Positions 12,401 through 22,166 of a stretch of DNA of 64,000 nucleotides are shown here, piece after piece; positions within the stretch are counted from its first letter, which is position 1, and each line of letters starts with the position of its first letter. This stretch comes from Panonychus citri (lineage: Eukaryota; Arthropoda; Arachnida; Trombidiformes; Tetranychidae). The notes under the pieces were generated by a model. That model had not been told where the DNA came from. It saw only the letters and a program-made list of their open reading frames with translations, and made no database searches. Location of the stretch: NCBI RefSeq assembly GCF_014898815.1, contig NW_026515545.1, forward strand, positions 806,001 through 870,000, in the 5' to 3' direction. A program made the translations under genes and the position numbers.

Positions 12401-13770
12401 TGATTTGTATCAGTTTGGGTGGTACTATCACGGCTGGACAATGACAATTTATTGACAGGTGAGTGATTCATTTTCAATTTAAATGAATTTTTCTCATTCT
12501 TTTTAGATAATAATACCTGAGATTGATCATCAGGTAAATTAGAATTAGTTTTAAAAAGTAAAAATTTTCTTCTGGTTAGAGGAGGTGTAATTATACCATT
12601 TTTTTCAAGCTCTTCAATACGATTACTATTTAATGGTAAATTAACATCAACCTCATGTTTGAAAATCTCCTCAGTGGTCAATCGTTGAATCGGATTAATT
12701 GAATCACAGTTTTGAACCAATTTTTTAGTATCATCTTGTTTCTCATCATTAACCTTTTCCAATAATCTTTTCCTCTCTGCTTGAAGAAGTGCTATTTGTT
12801 GCTTTAAAACAGGAATATTTTTTACCTGCTGTTCAAGATCTCGCATTTTTTGAACGCTCACTTGCAATTGATCACGAAAATGATTGAGAAAAGTTTTGTT
12901 GTTGTTATTGATTGAACCATTGTGATTATGATGGTTAACGTTGTTACTATTTGATGAGTAACTGTTGTTATTTGAATAGCCTGTCGGTGTTACTCCTGGT
13001 GATTGAGATTCAAAGGTTAGGTGATTTGAACCTGTAACAGGATTGGGTGAATTTGGTGAGCTAACATTTCCATTAGGATTGATTAGATCGGTGTTTCCAA
13101 TGTAACGAGGTAATGATGCTCGACGTGTAGGTGTTGATGTTTGTAAAGGTGATGGTGTATTAAAGTATGGAGAAGGAGAATTTGGAACGGAATAGGAAAA
13201 TGCTGCTTGTTCGTGTTCTTTTAAAACTTTCTCGAATAATTCAACGGCATCGGTTAATGATTTATCGATTGGACTTGGTGGGTTGAGTATATCGTGAACT
13301 CTTGAGGAGGAATTACTTCTTCCAACAGGACGGAGTCTATAGAGGAAATTTGATGATGTGCTTAGATTTAACGATTGATGTCCATTTGTTGTAGTGGTTG
13401 GTGATGATGTGTTATTATTATTATTATTATTTAATGGATATTGGTAATGAAATGAATGATTGTTGTTAATGGTTTTTGAATGTCCATTAGTACGTCCAGT
13501 GTTTTGATCAACTAACCATTGATAAGTAGCCTCATCATTGGGAAGTGAGGTTGTTGAAGTTAATATGCGTCTTTTGGGTGGACGATTTAGTGAAAATGAA
13601 CCTTTAGATGAGGCCGAAGCGGAAGAAAGTTGCTTATTATACCAGGAAGCTAATAAAGATTCACAATATTGAACAAATTCAACGTCAACGTGACAACCAT
13701 AAGGGCAACAAGAACATCGATTTCCTTTGGTTGATCCATTGATTTTACCATAATTACTGGAAGTTGTCAT
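144..13770 (-). CDS. Kank: KANK family KN-motif and ankyrin-repeat scaffold protein (six exons)
   Basis: Six exons join in frame at GT-AG sites: 13770-10832, 10498-10411, 3114-2866, 2699-2586, 1001-801 and 449-144, giving about 1298 aa. The N-terminus has a KN motif (PYGCHVDVEFVQYCESL, residues 22-40). A coiled coil lies near residues 290-345, followed by a long Ser/Asn/Gln-rich linker and ankyrin repeats at about 1040-1235. A Ser/Arg-rich tail ends in TRRTKK-like basic sequence. In the family, the KN motif binds the talin rod, the coiled coil binds liprins and the ankyrin block binds KIF21 kinesins, linking focal adhesions to cortical microtubules. Those roles are family knowledge, not read here. 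Exons 2-6 match the order and spacing of vertebrate KANK ankyrin exons. A possible AATAAA signal lies at 8-3. The 7.3 kb second intron contains an esterase gene on the opposite strand. The family call is secure; exon edges are hand-predicted. Confidence 0.93.
450..2585 (-). other. KANK introns 4 and 5
   Basis: Excluding exon 5 (801-1001), this is AT-rich intron. A pyrimidine-rich stretch on the minus strand (1010-1030) is the polypyrimidine tract of exon 5. The plus strand at 1200-1250 has a GAT/GAG-rich patch that opens a spurious Ser-rich minus frame. No other gene is seen. Confidence 0.7.
801..1001 (-). CDS. Kank: KANK exon 5 (two ankyrin repeats)
   Basis: A 201 nt phase 0 exon with acceptor TCTCAG|AATGGA and donor GATAAT|GTAATT. 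It contains GQTALMLASSHGQF and DGSTALMCATEHGQIEIVKL, close to invariant KANK repeat sequence. The bases after the donor stay open for only three codons, which supports the splice site. Confidence 0.92.
2586..2699 (-). CDS. Kank: KANK exon 4 (ankyrin repeat)
   Basis: A 114 nt phase 0 exon with acceptor TTTCAG|GCTGGT and donor AAACAG|GTACAC. It encodes AGYTAIMLVSTARV and then VIKRLFNLGDVNIRAKQ. The latter corresponds to the KANK-specific repeat with the VxxLFxxGDVNAKA signature. Confidence 0.9.
2866..3114 (-). CDS. Kank: KANK exon 3 (first ankyrin repeats)
   Basis: A 249 nt exon in phase 0 at both ends, with acceptor AACAG|GCGAAA and donor AACAAG|GTAACG. It encodes the helix around IIEKEWFSIA and the ankyrin unit with GNTAMHYAISHSNFDVVSVL. 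The vertebrate KANK counterpart has nearly the same words (GNTALHYSVSHSNFEIV). Confidence 0.92.
4781..4788 (+). promoter_or_regulatory. TATA-like element just upstream of the esterase ATG
   Basis: TTTATAAA lies only about 20 bases before the ATG at 4809. A TATA box normally directs initiation 25-30 bases downstream. If functional, it would give an almost leaderless mRNA; otherwise it is chance in AT-rich DNA. Confidence 0.3.
4809..6485 (+). CDS. Type-B carboxylesterase / cholinesterase-family protein, intronless, nested in KANK intron
   Basis: A single open frame of 558 aa. Residues 1-18 form a signal peptide (MKLIILTLIISILSKVSS), so the product is probably secreted. It has the alpha/beta-hydrolase esterase landmarks: FLGIPYALPPVGPLRF near residue 53, an oxyanion-hole segment HGSGF (142-146, with Ser for the usual second Gly) and the nucleophile elbow GHSAG with Ser225. 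Candidate acid Glu361 lies in VGKVPIETL and candidate base His468 in GPLHADD. With Ser, Glu and His all placed, it may be catalytically active, hydrolysing carboxyl esters; the substrate is unknown. There is no C-terminal membrane anchor, which argues against neuroligin. Mites have large families of such esterases, some tied to xenobiotic breakdown (family knowledge). An AATAAA follows at 6611. It could also be a catalytically altered adhesion-type member. Confidence 0.93.
   Translation: MKLIILTLIISILSKVSSNDSNNFNCSDPLVKIQWSWLRGFTRQILDTPVHHFLGIPYALPPVGPLRFKPTIPLRGHHLHHKGVYNATSYQFGCIQTPEDEAKHSTIPSSENCLFINVYTPANLSLVGLPRNPKLPVLVFIHGSGFVYGSSGNPHIYGGYLAGLGNMVFVVFNYRLGALGLMSGHPTKIPGNLALWDQKAALEWVQNNIDAFGGDPKRVTLMGHSAGANFATMHLMSKETRPLFQQAMVMSGIACKRSGLDSPLLALRKTREVTRRVNCSRVTLENVPLLDEEIDCLMRVDALEIAQAQGSLESTEPNQCGGSIFLPSYGNAFLPHSTDTLAQRGDHVHGKPILVGKVPIETLAVLNVTSLTSAANQIQSYITKTTGVVQPEHLQAILKYYLNSIESDDDSKQLTGSVISAINDLCQHCPLLSFSRQWATGNPVYQYYYTYVTSGYKNDPIRAYGPLHADDTKILFGLPFEDADEYTDSDRQVSKFMINLWSHFVHKGSMEWPPVLINSFSRNKSIMYQYEIDGINNTTIDFKNIDIDPDSFICGLLP
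6611..6616 (+). terminator. Likely poly(A) signal of the esterase gene
   Basis: AATAAA lies about 125 bases after the esterase stop codon. It is the first canonical hexamer in the 3' flank. Confidence 0.5.
10411..10498 (-). CDS. Kank: KANK exon 2 (short linker exon)
   Basis: An 88 nt exon between acceptor CACAG|AATCG and donor ACG|GTGAGT, entered in phase 2 and left in phase 0. It reads IEPSKELRAALKVLNDSL and continues to KPAT. This matches the helical segment before the ankyrin domain of KANKs, where similar ACNLL-type helices occur. It is too short to show up as a long open frame and was found by matching splice phases. Confidence 0.85.
10832..13770 (-). CDS. Kank: KANK exon 1: KN motif, coiled coil and disordered linker
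   Basis: This is one 2939 nt exon that starts at ATG 13770 and ends at the donor AAT|GTAAGT (phase 2). The KN motif sits 20 residues from the start, where the family places it. The coiled coil (NIPVLKQQIALLQAERKRLL) lies around 12895-12740 and resembles the EIPVLQEQI segment of vertebrate KANKs. The rest is low-complexity Asn, Ser, Thr and Gln sequence, including an Asp run (near 10990-11010). Several short TQT/VGT/VNT motifs are scattered through it, for example STTQTD, ASVGTD, NQTDS, EVGVNTE and GGVNTR. TQT is the core of dynein light chain LC8 ligands, so this linker may bind LC8; that is inference. Confidence 0.92.
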
Positions 13771-16202
13771 GATGATTAATTTTGATTGATTGATAAATAC
13801 TATTAAAAGAAATTATAATGGTAACAAGTTATGATGGAATGATGATGATTAGGATGATGAGAAAATAAACTGTTTTATCTTGTTCTTATTCCTTGTTAAT
13901 CACAGAAAACAATCACCTAAGTAAACACAGTAACAGAGATACACAGACACACATACAAAGTTCACTATCACAGAGCATTAGCAAATATTATACAGGTAGA
14001 AAATTAAAGAAGAAACAAAACAAAAAAAAACAAAATACACAGGAAGATAATCCAATCTTTACCGGTAGAGAAAAAGAAGAAAAAAAAATAGGTAAAACCC
14101 AACACAAAGAAAGTAAAGAAAGAGAACAAAATAAGAAGGAAAAAAAGAAACAAGAAGGTAAAAGGTTACCAATTGTGTAGAGACTTAAACCCAAAAGTAA
14201 TTTATGGAAAAGGTTATTGATTAATTTGATTTAATTCCTTAATCACATTCACGGATCACTTAATTTGGTAAACAATTAAATACAATAAACGAAACAAAGT
14301 TAATCTGTCATGTCAATAATTGATGTTGTTACACAAAAGTTAAGATCACAACTGATAAGGAAGAGAAAAAAATTCTAAAGAGAATAATTTTTTTTTCTTT
14401 TCCGCGGTTCGACTTAAGGCGACATCTGGTGTTTTCTATTCGAAACAAATTGGAACTTTTTTTTTCGTTCAAAGTTTTCAATTCTTTCTCATGTTTCGTT
14501 TTTATATTTTAATATTTTTTTCTCATTTCGATGGAGAACTTTTTTTGTTTTCTATCTCACAAAAAATATTCTAATTCTTGAGATTTATCTTGAGATTCTG
14601 TAGTAATAACTGCGAAAGAAAAAACAACTCAATCGACTAATTCTAAATTCTTGAAGAGATGAAAAGTTTTTCGAAAAAGTTTCATTTTCGATTATTATTA
14701 ATTCGTAAGATTATTATTATTATTATTATTGTATTATTTTCGTTACGATTAATCAATTGATAGATAATTTTATCTCTCTAATTGCGTTCAAGTGATGACA
14801 TTTTCTTGTCAAGATTGTTAATCGTTATTATTACGATAATAATTAGATGAGAATCTAATTACCACTCATTAAGATTATCTTATTTTGAACATAATTAACT
14901 AAATGACCTAAGAGATTTAAGTTAATTATGAAAATAATTCATTCATCAGATTAAATTACAAGAGTTTCCCCATTTTAATCAATTACCTAATTAACTGATT
15001 CACATATGTATAATATACTAAAATTACTGTCAGAACAATTTAAAATGATTCTCTCTGAATTAAATTATTACCACTAATCACTGCTCTAATTTACATTGAT
15101 TGATAAGAGTAAATTAGTAACAACAGTTAATCATCACACAATTGTCACCTTCATGTTCAAGTAATTTAACCATGAGGTTTAATTAGGAGTAAACATTTTC
15201 TGTACAATAACAAAACAAAAAACTTCTAGAAACTCAATTAACATTATCACTTAATTGTTAAGATTAATTGTCTCAATTATGATAATAATTTGCTGATGTA
15301 AGAGAAACTTTTTCTTACATTTGAATAATAATCAACAATTAATCAATAATAATAACGATTGACGAAATTAATTGTGATACTTATAGTATATACAATGTCC
15401 TTCAATTTGATAATTTGATTTTAGCCCCAAGGTTAATTAAATTGCCCAATGGTGATGATCACAATCAACTAATCAAAACTACTGAAATTTTAAATCAACG
15501 TAGAGGAAAAAAAAATAACAAAATCAGTTAATTTTTCTTAAAGTGATACTATTAATTAATATTAATTTGGTCAACCTTGTTAATTGTTGGTTTCCAATGA
15601 GCAGTAAACCCAAAGAAAGTATTAAATTAAGTTAATTGTTGGTGGTTAAGAAAAAAACAAAAATGTTCAGCAATTAAATGATAAACTCAATTTAATTTTA
15701 TTTTTTCATTGAATTAACTATTATCCTGCCAATCATAATTAAATCACTTGATGAGAAAATTAATTTTTGTTAATATTAGTTAAAGAGGTGACGATGATGA
15801 TTATAATATTTCTGATGATAATCAACTAATTATGTTTTATTATCAATATTAATTAAACTCGTTTTAACATTGAGACTCTCACAATTGAGTGAGATGAGTG
15901 ATAAAGTTAATCATGAATGGAGTTGATTAACAATTAACTTCATCTTCAGTTATTATTATTGTTTCATCAAGATCAACATTAATAAAACTAATCAAAGACA
16001 AAGTTTGTTGATAAATACATCACAATTTAAAAATAGTTGATAACAATTAACCAAATAGTAACTAAAACAATTAAATTAATTTGATTCCTAACAATTTACA
16101 ACAACAACAAAAAACTCATTCAACTTATTATGTTTGTATAAATTTTGGTATCGAGTTCAATATTATTTATATATACTAATTAACTAATCATCTTAAATTG
16201 TC
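13771..16202. other. Intergenic region between divergent KANK and SLC46-like genes
   Basis: The first 600 bases should hold the KANK 5'UTR and promoter. At 14400-14430 there is a GC-richer patch (TCCGCGGTTCGACTTAAGG) in AT-rich DNA. A purine-rich stretch spans 14000-14160 and opens false frames. Ahead of the transporter, GTATAAAT (16136-16143) is a reasonable TATA box 60 bases before the ATG. No coding signal is seen. Confidence 0.6.
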
Positions 16203-19200
16203 ATGTCAACAATGATTGAGAAAATTTTTCGTGCCCTTTGTCACCTTAAGGTTGATGTTTATTACTTATTGTGTATGTTGCCCTTTGCCCTGCCCATGGT
16301 CACTTTCACCCAGTTTGCTCAGGACAAGTATTGTCTCAATGAACACAATTTGGACTGGTCAGTCTGTAAAGATTTAGCTGAATTAAGTGACCCCCAGTTT
16401 GAATCAACCAAAAATTCAGTCCTACAATCAGTGACCACCCTGAAAAATTTACAAATCATCACAACCACAGCACCCGGTATATTATACCCTCTATTTTTGG
16501 GCTATTGGATTGACACTTATCCTAATCATTTACATGGTTTACTAATTGTCGCTCCAATTGGCGGATTAGTAGCGAATCTCATTTGCTGTTATAATTGTAT
16601 ACAATTTGATTTAGGTAAGTTAATCATAATCACTAATTGCTCACTAAATCCAGTTACAACTCAATGGATCTGATGATCTAAACAAAAATTAAGATTCATT
16701 AATTTTCATGATATTCTGAACAATAACAGGATAACATGTAACAATTAACATTGGGTAAATTGATTAATCAAATTATTTGTCTCCTTAATATCCTCAACCT
16801 TTTAATTGTTTGGCTCAATTTATAACACCGATTGCTTCAAGTTAATTGTGATTAACTTTTGCTGCTTCAAAACTATTATTATTATCATGTACTGATGATG
16901 ATTTAATTTGTCTTTTATGTATATTAATTATTTGCTATTATAAATTGCTAATTAACTAATTACCTAGATGACTGCTACTTAATTGTATTTTTTATATTCA
17001 TTTAAATATAACAATTAAATCATAATCATCTAGATTGCAATTAACTTTTTTTTTGTAAAATTACGAAACTCAATTGATAACCTTTGCTTTAAATGATATC
17101 ATTTTTTAATTGTCACAATTAACAAGCTTAACTAATCCTTGATCAACTCTAATTTGTTTTAATTATTAAGTTTTGTATTAGGTTTACAATGAAAATTTTT
17201 AACTTAATTGTTACATTTAATTGATTAATTTAGGTTTTTCTCATTCATACCAATTGTCAATTTGCAAACTATTAGAGTTAATCAAGGAATTAAATTAAAC
17301 TTAAATAAATTATTAATTTAATTATTATTATTAATATTCAATCTTAGGTACAAGTAAATTAAGATGATAATTGAAAATGATTAATAAATGACTGAAATTA
17401 AGGAGAAACAATCAGTTAATTGTCTCATTAAGAGATGAGAAAAAAAAGTGAAAGGTATAATTTAAATTACAATAAAAAAAGAAAAAGAAAAAGTTAAAAT
17501 CTAATTAGTTTGTAGTTTTAATTAATCAACCGATTGTTGGATAATTTGATTGTTACAATTAAATTAATACAATTTTCCACAATTTAACTCAACAGCACCA
17601 ACGACAATCTTATATTCATACATATTGGAGGGATTACTTGGTGGATTGACCGTTCCAATGACCGGTTGTTATACAATAATCACTCGAACGACCCCAGGCC
17701 ACTTAAGGTCACTTCGATTTGCCGTCATGGAGTTTTTTATATCGTTATGTGAGTAGATTATTGGCAACAATTAACCTAAACAATTAATATCATTACCCAG
17801 TTGATTGTTAAACCCAATGAAAAGACAATACAAACCGGGAAGCAAAAAGGATTTAGTAACAATTAAAGATTAATTATCAATCATATTGTCTTGAAGATTC
17901 ACTAATTAACCTAATCTAATCACAATTAAGCTCGTGTGCAAATAGTTAATCAACCAAAGCGTAATTAAAGAGATAACTTTAAAATAAGAAAATGATAATC
18001 ATAACAATTAATATTTCCATGTGTTGATTAGTTTGAAAATTAGCAAATCGCTCAAAATAAACCCAATTAAAGGTTTAATTTTTTGATTAATTGCAAGTGT
18101 AATGATTAAAGAGTGAAAATTTTACTTGATAGATGGAGTTGTTTTCGTTGGGATTAACAGACCAATCGTTAGTTTTGATTGATTGTTTTACTAATCTAAT
18201 CAGTGATTACGATTAGCAATTTAATCTCTTTGCTATTCAACAATTGACAATGAAAATCAACGATTAATTACTTTATAACCTTGTAAAGAAAAAAAAGAAA
18301 CAACAAACAGATTAACTAATAACATTTTCTTAATTTCCCTCCAACACAAAATCCCGTTAATCAGCTCCTTCCATTGCAACTGTCGCCGGTGGTAAATTGT
18401 TAACAATGAAACCTTGGTTTCCTAATCAGTACCGTAATTATGTTGCCGTTTTTGGATTAACGTCTCTTTTGTGGGGATTAGCGTCACTTTGGGCATTGAT
18501 ATTTATGAGAGATGCCGGTAAATGTTCAATTGAACGATCACTTTCAGATGAACTTGACTCGCAGAAAAATCCAGCGATTAGTCGTCAAGTAGAGATGAGA
18601 TTATCGATTCGTTCATTGGAACGACCTTCAATCCGAGTTTCATCACCAGTGGATAAAAAGATGGGATTATTTTCCGTTTTAGCCGATATATTTAATCCGA
18701 AAAGTGTGACAACCATGTTGAAAACTTGCTGTCGTAAACGTGATAACAATGGACGTGCACAGATTTGGCATCTAATTGCAATGATGACCGTTGTCCTAAT
18801 TGCAATGAGAGGTGAAGATCCAATCGGCTATCAATTCTGTCAAAAAGTACTCAACTGGTCAGCAGATGAATACGCTGACCGTTATGCTATACTTTCCCTT
18901 GCACCACCATTAGGAACAACTTTGGCCACCTTAATATTGGTTCCAACGTTAAAATTAAGTGATACCGTTTTTGGTATAATGGGATCACTTTCATTGGTCA
19001 TCTCGTTGACCATCAAAGGAGCTCTATTAACCTCTTTAGGTTATTATTTAGCTTTTGCAACAAGCATCTTCTCAGGATTAGCTTCAATCTCAGTGAGATC
19101 AATTTTATCAAGGATAATCGCTCCCAATGAAGTTGGTCAACTTTATTGTCTACTCTCTTGTATTGAAGGAGCTGGACCAATGATTTCATCAATCTTTCAC

Positions 19201-19527
19201 ACCGCCGTCTTTAAGGCAACCCTTGCCGTCTTACCTGGAATGGCCTGGCATTCAGATGCCATTATAATGTTATATCCACTTGCGATTTACATTTGGTTTG
19301 ATTTGACCAGATCGAAATGGGACAAAATGTACAAATTGAAACAATCGAGGAAACCAAAGAAACCACAACTCGAACCCTCCAATAGGACCATAAGTAAGGA
19401 CAATATTATCGCTCCAATTCAACAACAACCTTTAGATAATAATGTTAATAGAATTGCAATAATTAATATAACATCAACTGAGAATTCAATGGAAATGGAA
19501 TCCAGAACAACATCAATTAATCATTAG
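16203..19527 (+). CDS. SLC46 (proton-coupled folate transporter-like) MFS transporter, three exons
   Basis: Exons 16203-16614, 17596-17748 and 18365-19527 join through GTAAGT/AACAG and GTGAGT/ATCAG in matching phase 1, giving 575 aa. The first loop after TM1 (QFAQDKYCLNEHNLDWSVCK) is typical of arthropod SLC46 proteins, with its two extracellular cysteines. PGILYPLFLGYWIDTYP follows at the TM2-TM3 turn, where relatives have LGxWSDrxGRK; the basic half of that motif is missing. Exon 2 encodes TM4-TM5 (GLLGGLTVPMTGCYTII). Exon 3 has SIATVAGG and NYVAVFGLTSLLWGL (TM6), a central loop and the C-terminal helices, and ends in a hydrophilic tail. SLC46 proteins move folates, heme or muropeptides into cells, often with protons; the substrate here cannot be read. 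A poly(A) signal is at 19701. The gene runs tail-to-tail with the neurexin-like gene. Confidence 0.88.
16615..18364 (+). other. Introns 1 and 2 of the SLC46-like gene
   Basis: Intron 1 (16615-17595, 981 nt) and intron 2 (17749-18364, 616 nt) flank the 153 nt exon 2. Both are AT-rich. Intron 1 has one copy of the palindrome ATTGTTACAAT at 17549-17559, close to its 3' end. No further coding is seen. Confidence 0.75.
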
Positions 19528-19700
19528 AAAAATTAATCGCAATCATAATAACAATTTATTCAACGATTGTTCAATTGTAAATAATTATTATATTTTCCTC
19601 TCTCTTCTCCTTGCAAGTTAATCCTTAATTATAAAGCTTAATTTACTAAATTGTCGTTAATATATTTAACCTTCTAATACGATTATAAACCTTAAATACG

Positions 19701-19706
19701 AATAAA
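19701..19706 (+). terminator. Likely poly(A) signal of the SLC46-like gene
   Basis: AATAAA about 175 bases after the stop codon at 19527. Confidence 0.45.
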
Positions 19707-21029
19707 TTATTCGAGCAATTAACTAATCCCTTTTTATCATAATACTTTTCCCAGAGAGAAAAAAAAATCAAAAGAAAAAGTTTAATTGTAATTGTTATTC
19801 TAGCAATTAAAAGTGATATTCTAACATTGAATCAACAATTGGATCTAATTAAGATAATAATTGATTGAAAACTATCACTTTTCATCGTGAAAAACTAATC
19901 ACAATTAATTAAATCATTTTCTTATGATTATGTTTGTTTCTTTACTCAGATTAACCCGATCATTGATCAATTATTAATGATACAATTAGTTAATTTGGCT
20001 TTATAGCCTTAAGGCTAAAACATTTTTAATCTTGTATTGATAATATCAAAAGGATAAGGATTAAAACAGAAATAAAAACAAATTAAAATGAAAAACAATC
20101 AAGAAAAAACAAAAAGTAGATGAGATTATCCAGAGTTAATCCATTGTCTTTGGGTCGGTATGACTTTTTATACATATTAATTGTAAATAATTAGCATTAA
20201 TAATTAATTATTATTGATTACTTTTCTCGTAATTGCTGTATTATTGTTAATTATTGCATTCTGGGTAATCGGTAGCTCTCATCGGACTATATTTTTACCT
20301 CAAAATTGATGATTAATTGTAATCAACATTGATTACTGATTGGATTTTCAGTTTTTCCTGTTGATTGTAAATTAAATTTGTTTCTCGTGTGTGTAAAAAT
20401 TTACCAAGTTAATTGTTTGCTGATCATTTATAATATAATCAAGCAAAGAGAAAGTAATCAAAAATATGAGATAAATTGACAAAAATTAAACAATTAAAAT
20501 GAGAAACAATTTCAATTACAATCCAATAGTAGGTAAAATTGATTGAAGATTCTTGATTAGTCTGATTGTTTGGCTTATTGTTGGTAATCTGGTTGTTAAT
20601 GATGATCATTTTATAGCTTTTGAATTTGTGATTGTGATGATTTAATTATCAACAGGATTGTGATGATTATGATTGTTGACTTGGTAGGATAAGTATTTAT
20701 ATATTTATATGGTAACAATGATTGAAGGTGAAGGTGCCATGAAAAAAGTGTTAATGAAAATGAAGATGATTAAGATGATTGTTGATTGGAATTGAGTGTG
20801 TGTAGGCAAAAAAATTGTTAATTGTCTCTTTTTCTTTGGATGTTAATTGTTGACTAGATTTGAGACTAGAAAATAATAAACAAATATCAAAAAATTGTGT
20901 TAACTGTCACTTTTGATTTGTGAGTTAAAATTGATTGTTGTTGTTGATGCTGTTTCCTTTTTCCTTTTCTTTTAATCGATTGATTAAAAGTTAAATTGTT
21001 CATTGTTGATTTAATTGTCCAATTGCACG
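19707..21029. other. Convergent 3' flanks (SLC46-like and neurexin-like)
   Basis: AT-rich DNA between two converging genes. It must contain the 3'UTR of the neurexin-like gene. No open frame or repeat of note is seen. Confidence 0.55.
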
Positions 21030-22166
21030 TTAAACATACCATTCCATTCCGTCTTTCTTTTTACCATTGGTGGTAACCTTTGTCCCTTTGTGAACTACTG
21101 TTGACCCTTCTAAAAGTGGACCAGCAAGGTGAGTTGATTGTGAAGCTGAGGTGAGCAAAGTTGGTGCCCCAGTGGCAACCGGAAGGAAGCGAAAATTTTT
21201 ACTCGTTGATTCAGTTTTATATGCTGGTCCAGATCGATATCGAACCTTAAGAAATAGAAACAATGGAGTCACTATAACAATCACAATTAAAACAATAGCA
21301 ATTAGGCCAATAATCATTGCCGTTGTATCAGCTGAGCTTTTATGGGTTATTAAGGTTGGTTTGGTTTTCCCTTTTTCCTCTGCAGGTGAGGTTGGTATCA
21401 CGGGCAGGGGGACATTTATTATCGGTGGTGTTCCAGTTGGACGAGTGGGTAACCTTAATTTAGTTGTTGGATAAGGTCGAGGTGGAATTGCTAATGGTGG
21501 TGGCATTGGACGAGGAGTTCGTGGTACTGGTTCCTCGTAATCGATTATTGGTTCTTCGGGTGAAGGAGATGGTCTTATGTAATTTGGTCCAGTCCATGGA
21601 GTCCAAATTGTCGTGGTTGAAACGGTTGTTGATGAGAGTGGATAAAAGGGAGGGGATGATGATGATGATGATGACGGAAATAAAGGTGATGGAGATGATA
21701 AAGTGATTACAACTGTTCTTTCAGATGAACTAACAGAGGGAAGAGAAGATGAGGATGAGGAAGATGATGAGGGTTCACCTGAACCTGATCCATCGACACA
21801 ATCTTCCTCTTCGTCGACACATTCTTCATCTTCTTCATCAACCTCTTCGGAAACTGGAGTTGTTAATTGATTTGATGGTTTAGATGTTGATAAGGGTATT
21901 GAGGATGATGATGGGCTCGTGGTTAGACCACTTTTGGGCGGAATGTAAACCGGAGTAATCAAGTCATCTCCTGATCCCATTTCAACAAATCCTGTACACT
22001 TTTCTTCATCATCGAAACATCCTGAACCCGAATAGATGAGATCATCACTTGATATAAGAGTAACATTGAGAAACAATTGTAATAATAATAATAACCAAAG
22101 GTAACAACAACAATTAACTGGATGTAATCGGCGTATCAGCATAGCTGAATCAAGGCTTTCGATCAT
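21030..22166 (-). CDS. Nrx: Neurexin stalk, transmembrane and cytoplasmic region with its own signal-peptide-like start (gamma-like, no LNS domains)
   Basis: A 378 aa open frame. Residues 20-36 form a hydrophobic signal-like core (YLWLLLLLQLFLNVTL) after a short basic segment, with possible starts at Met1 or Met9 (22166 or 22142). DDLIYSGSGCFDDEEKC and GSGDDLITPVYIPP follow, matching the sequence after the last LNS domain of neurexins (SSDDEDFVEC, GGELVIP). An acidic cysteine-rich stretch ends in DGSGSGEP, like the heparan sulfate site SGYGSGE. A Ser/Pro/Thr-rich mucin-like stalk, one TM helix (about 283-307), a juxtamembrane RYRSGPAYKTES and the PDZ ligand EWYV complete it. Neurexins are presynaptic adhesion receptors. 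No LNS or EGF coding is seen upstream before the next minus-strand gene at 27470. It may be a stand-alone short neurexin, an internal-promoter isoform, or the last exon of a longer gene with an acceptor at ATATCAAG (22050). Confidence 0.88.
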   Translation of the reverse strand: MIESLDSAMLIRRLHPVNCCCYLWLLLLLQLFLNVTLISSDDLIYSGSGCFDDEEKCTGFVEMGSGDDLITPVYIPPKSGLTTSPSSSSIPLSTSKPSNQLTTPVSEEVDEEDEECVDEEEDCVDGSGSGEPSSSSSSSSSLPSVSSSERTVVITLSSPSPLFPSSSSSSSPPFYPLSSTTVSTTTIWTPWTGPNYIRPSPSPEEPIIDYEEPVPRTPRPMPPPLAIPPRPYPTTKLRLPTRPTGTPPIINVPLPVIPTSPAEEKGKTKPTLITHKSSADTTAMIIGLIAIVLIVIVIVTPLFLFLKVRYRSGPAYKTESTSKNFRFLPVATGAPTLLTSASQSTHLAGPLLEGSTVVHKGTKVTTNGKKKDGMEWYV

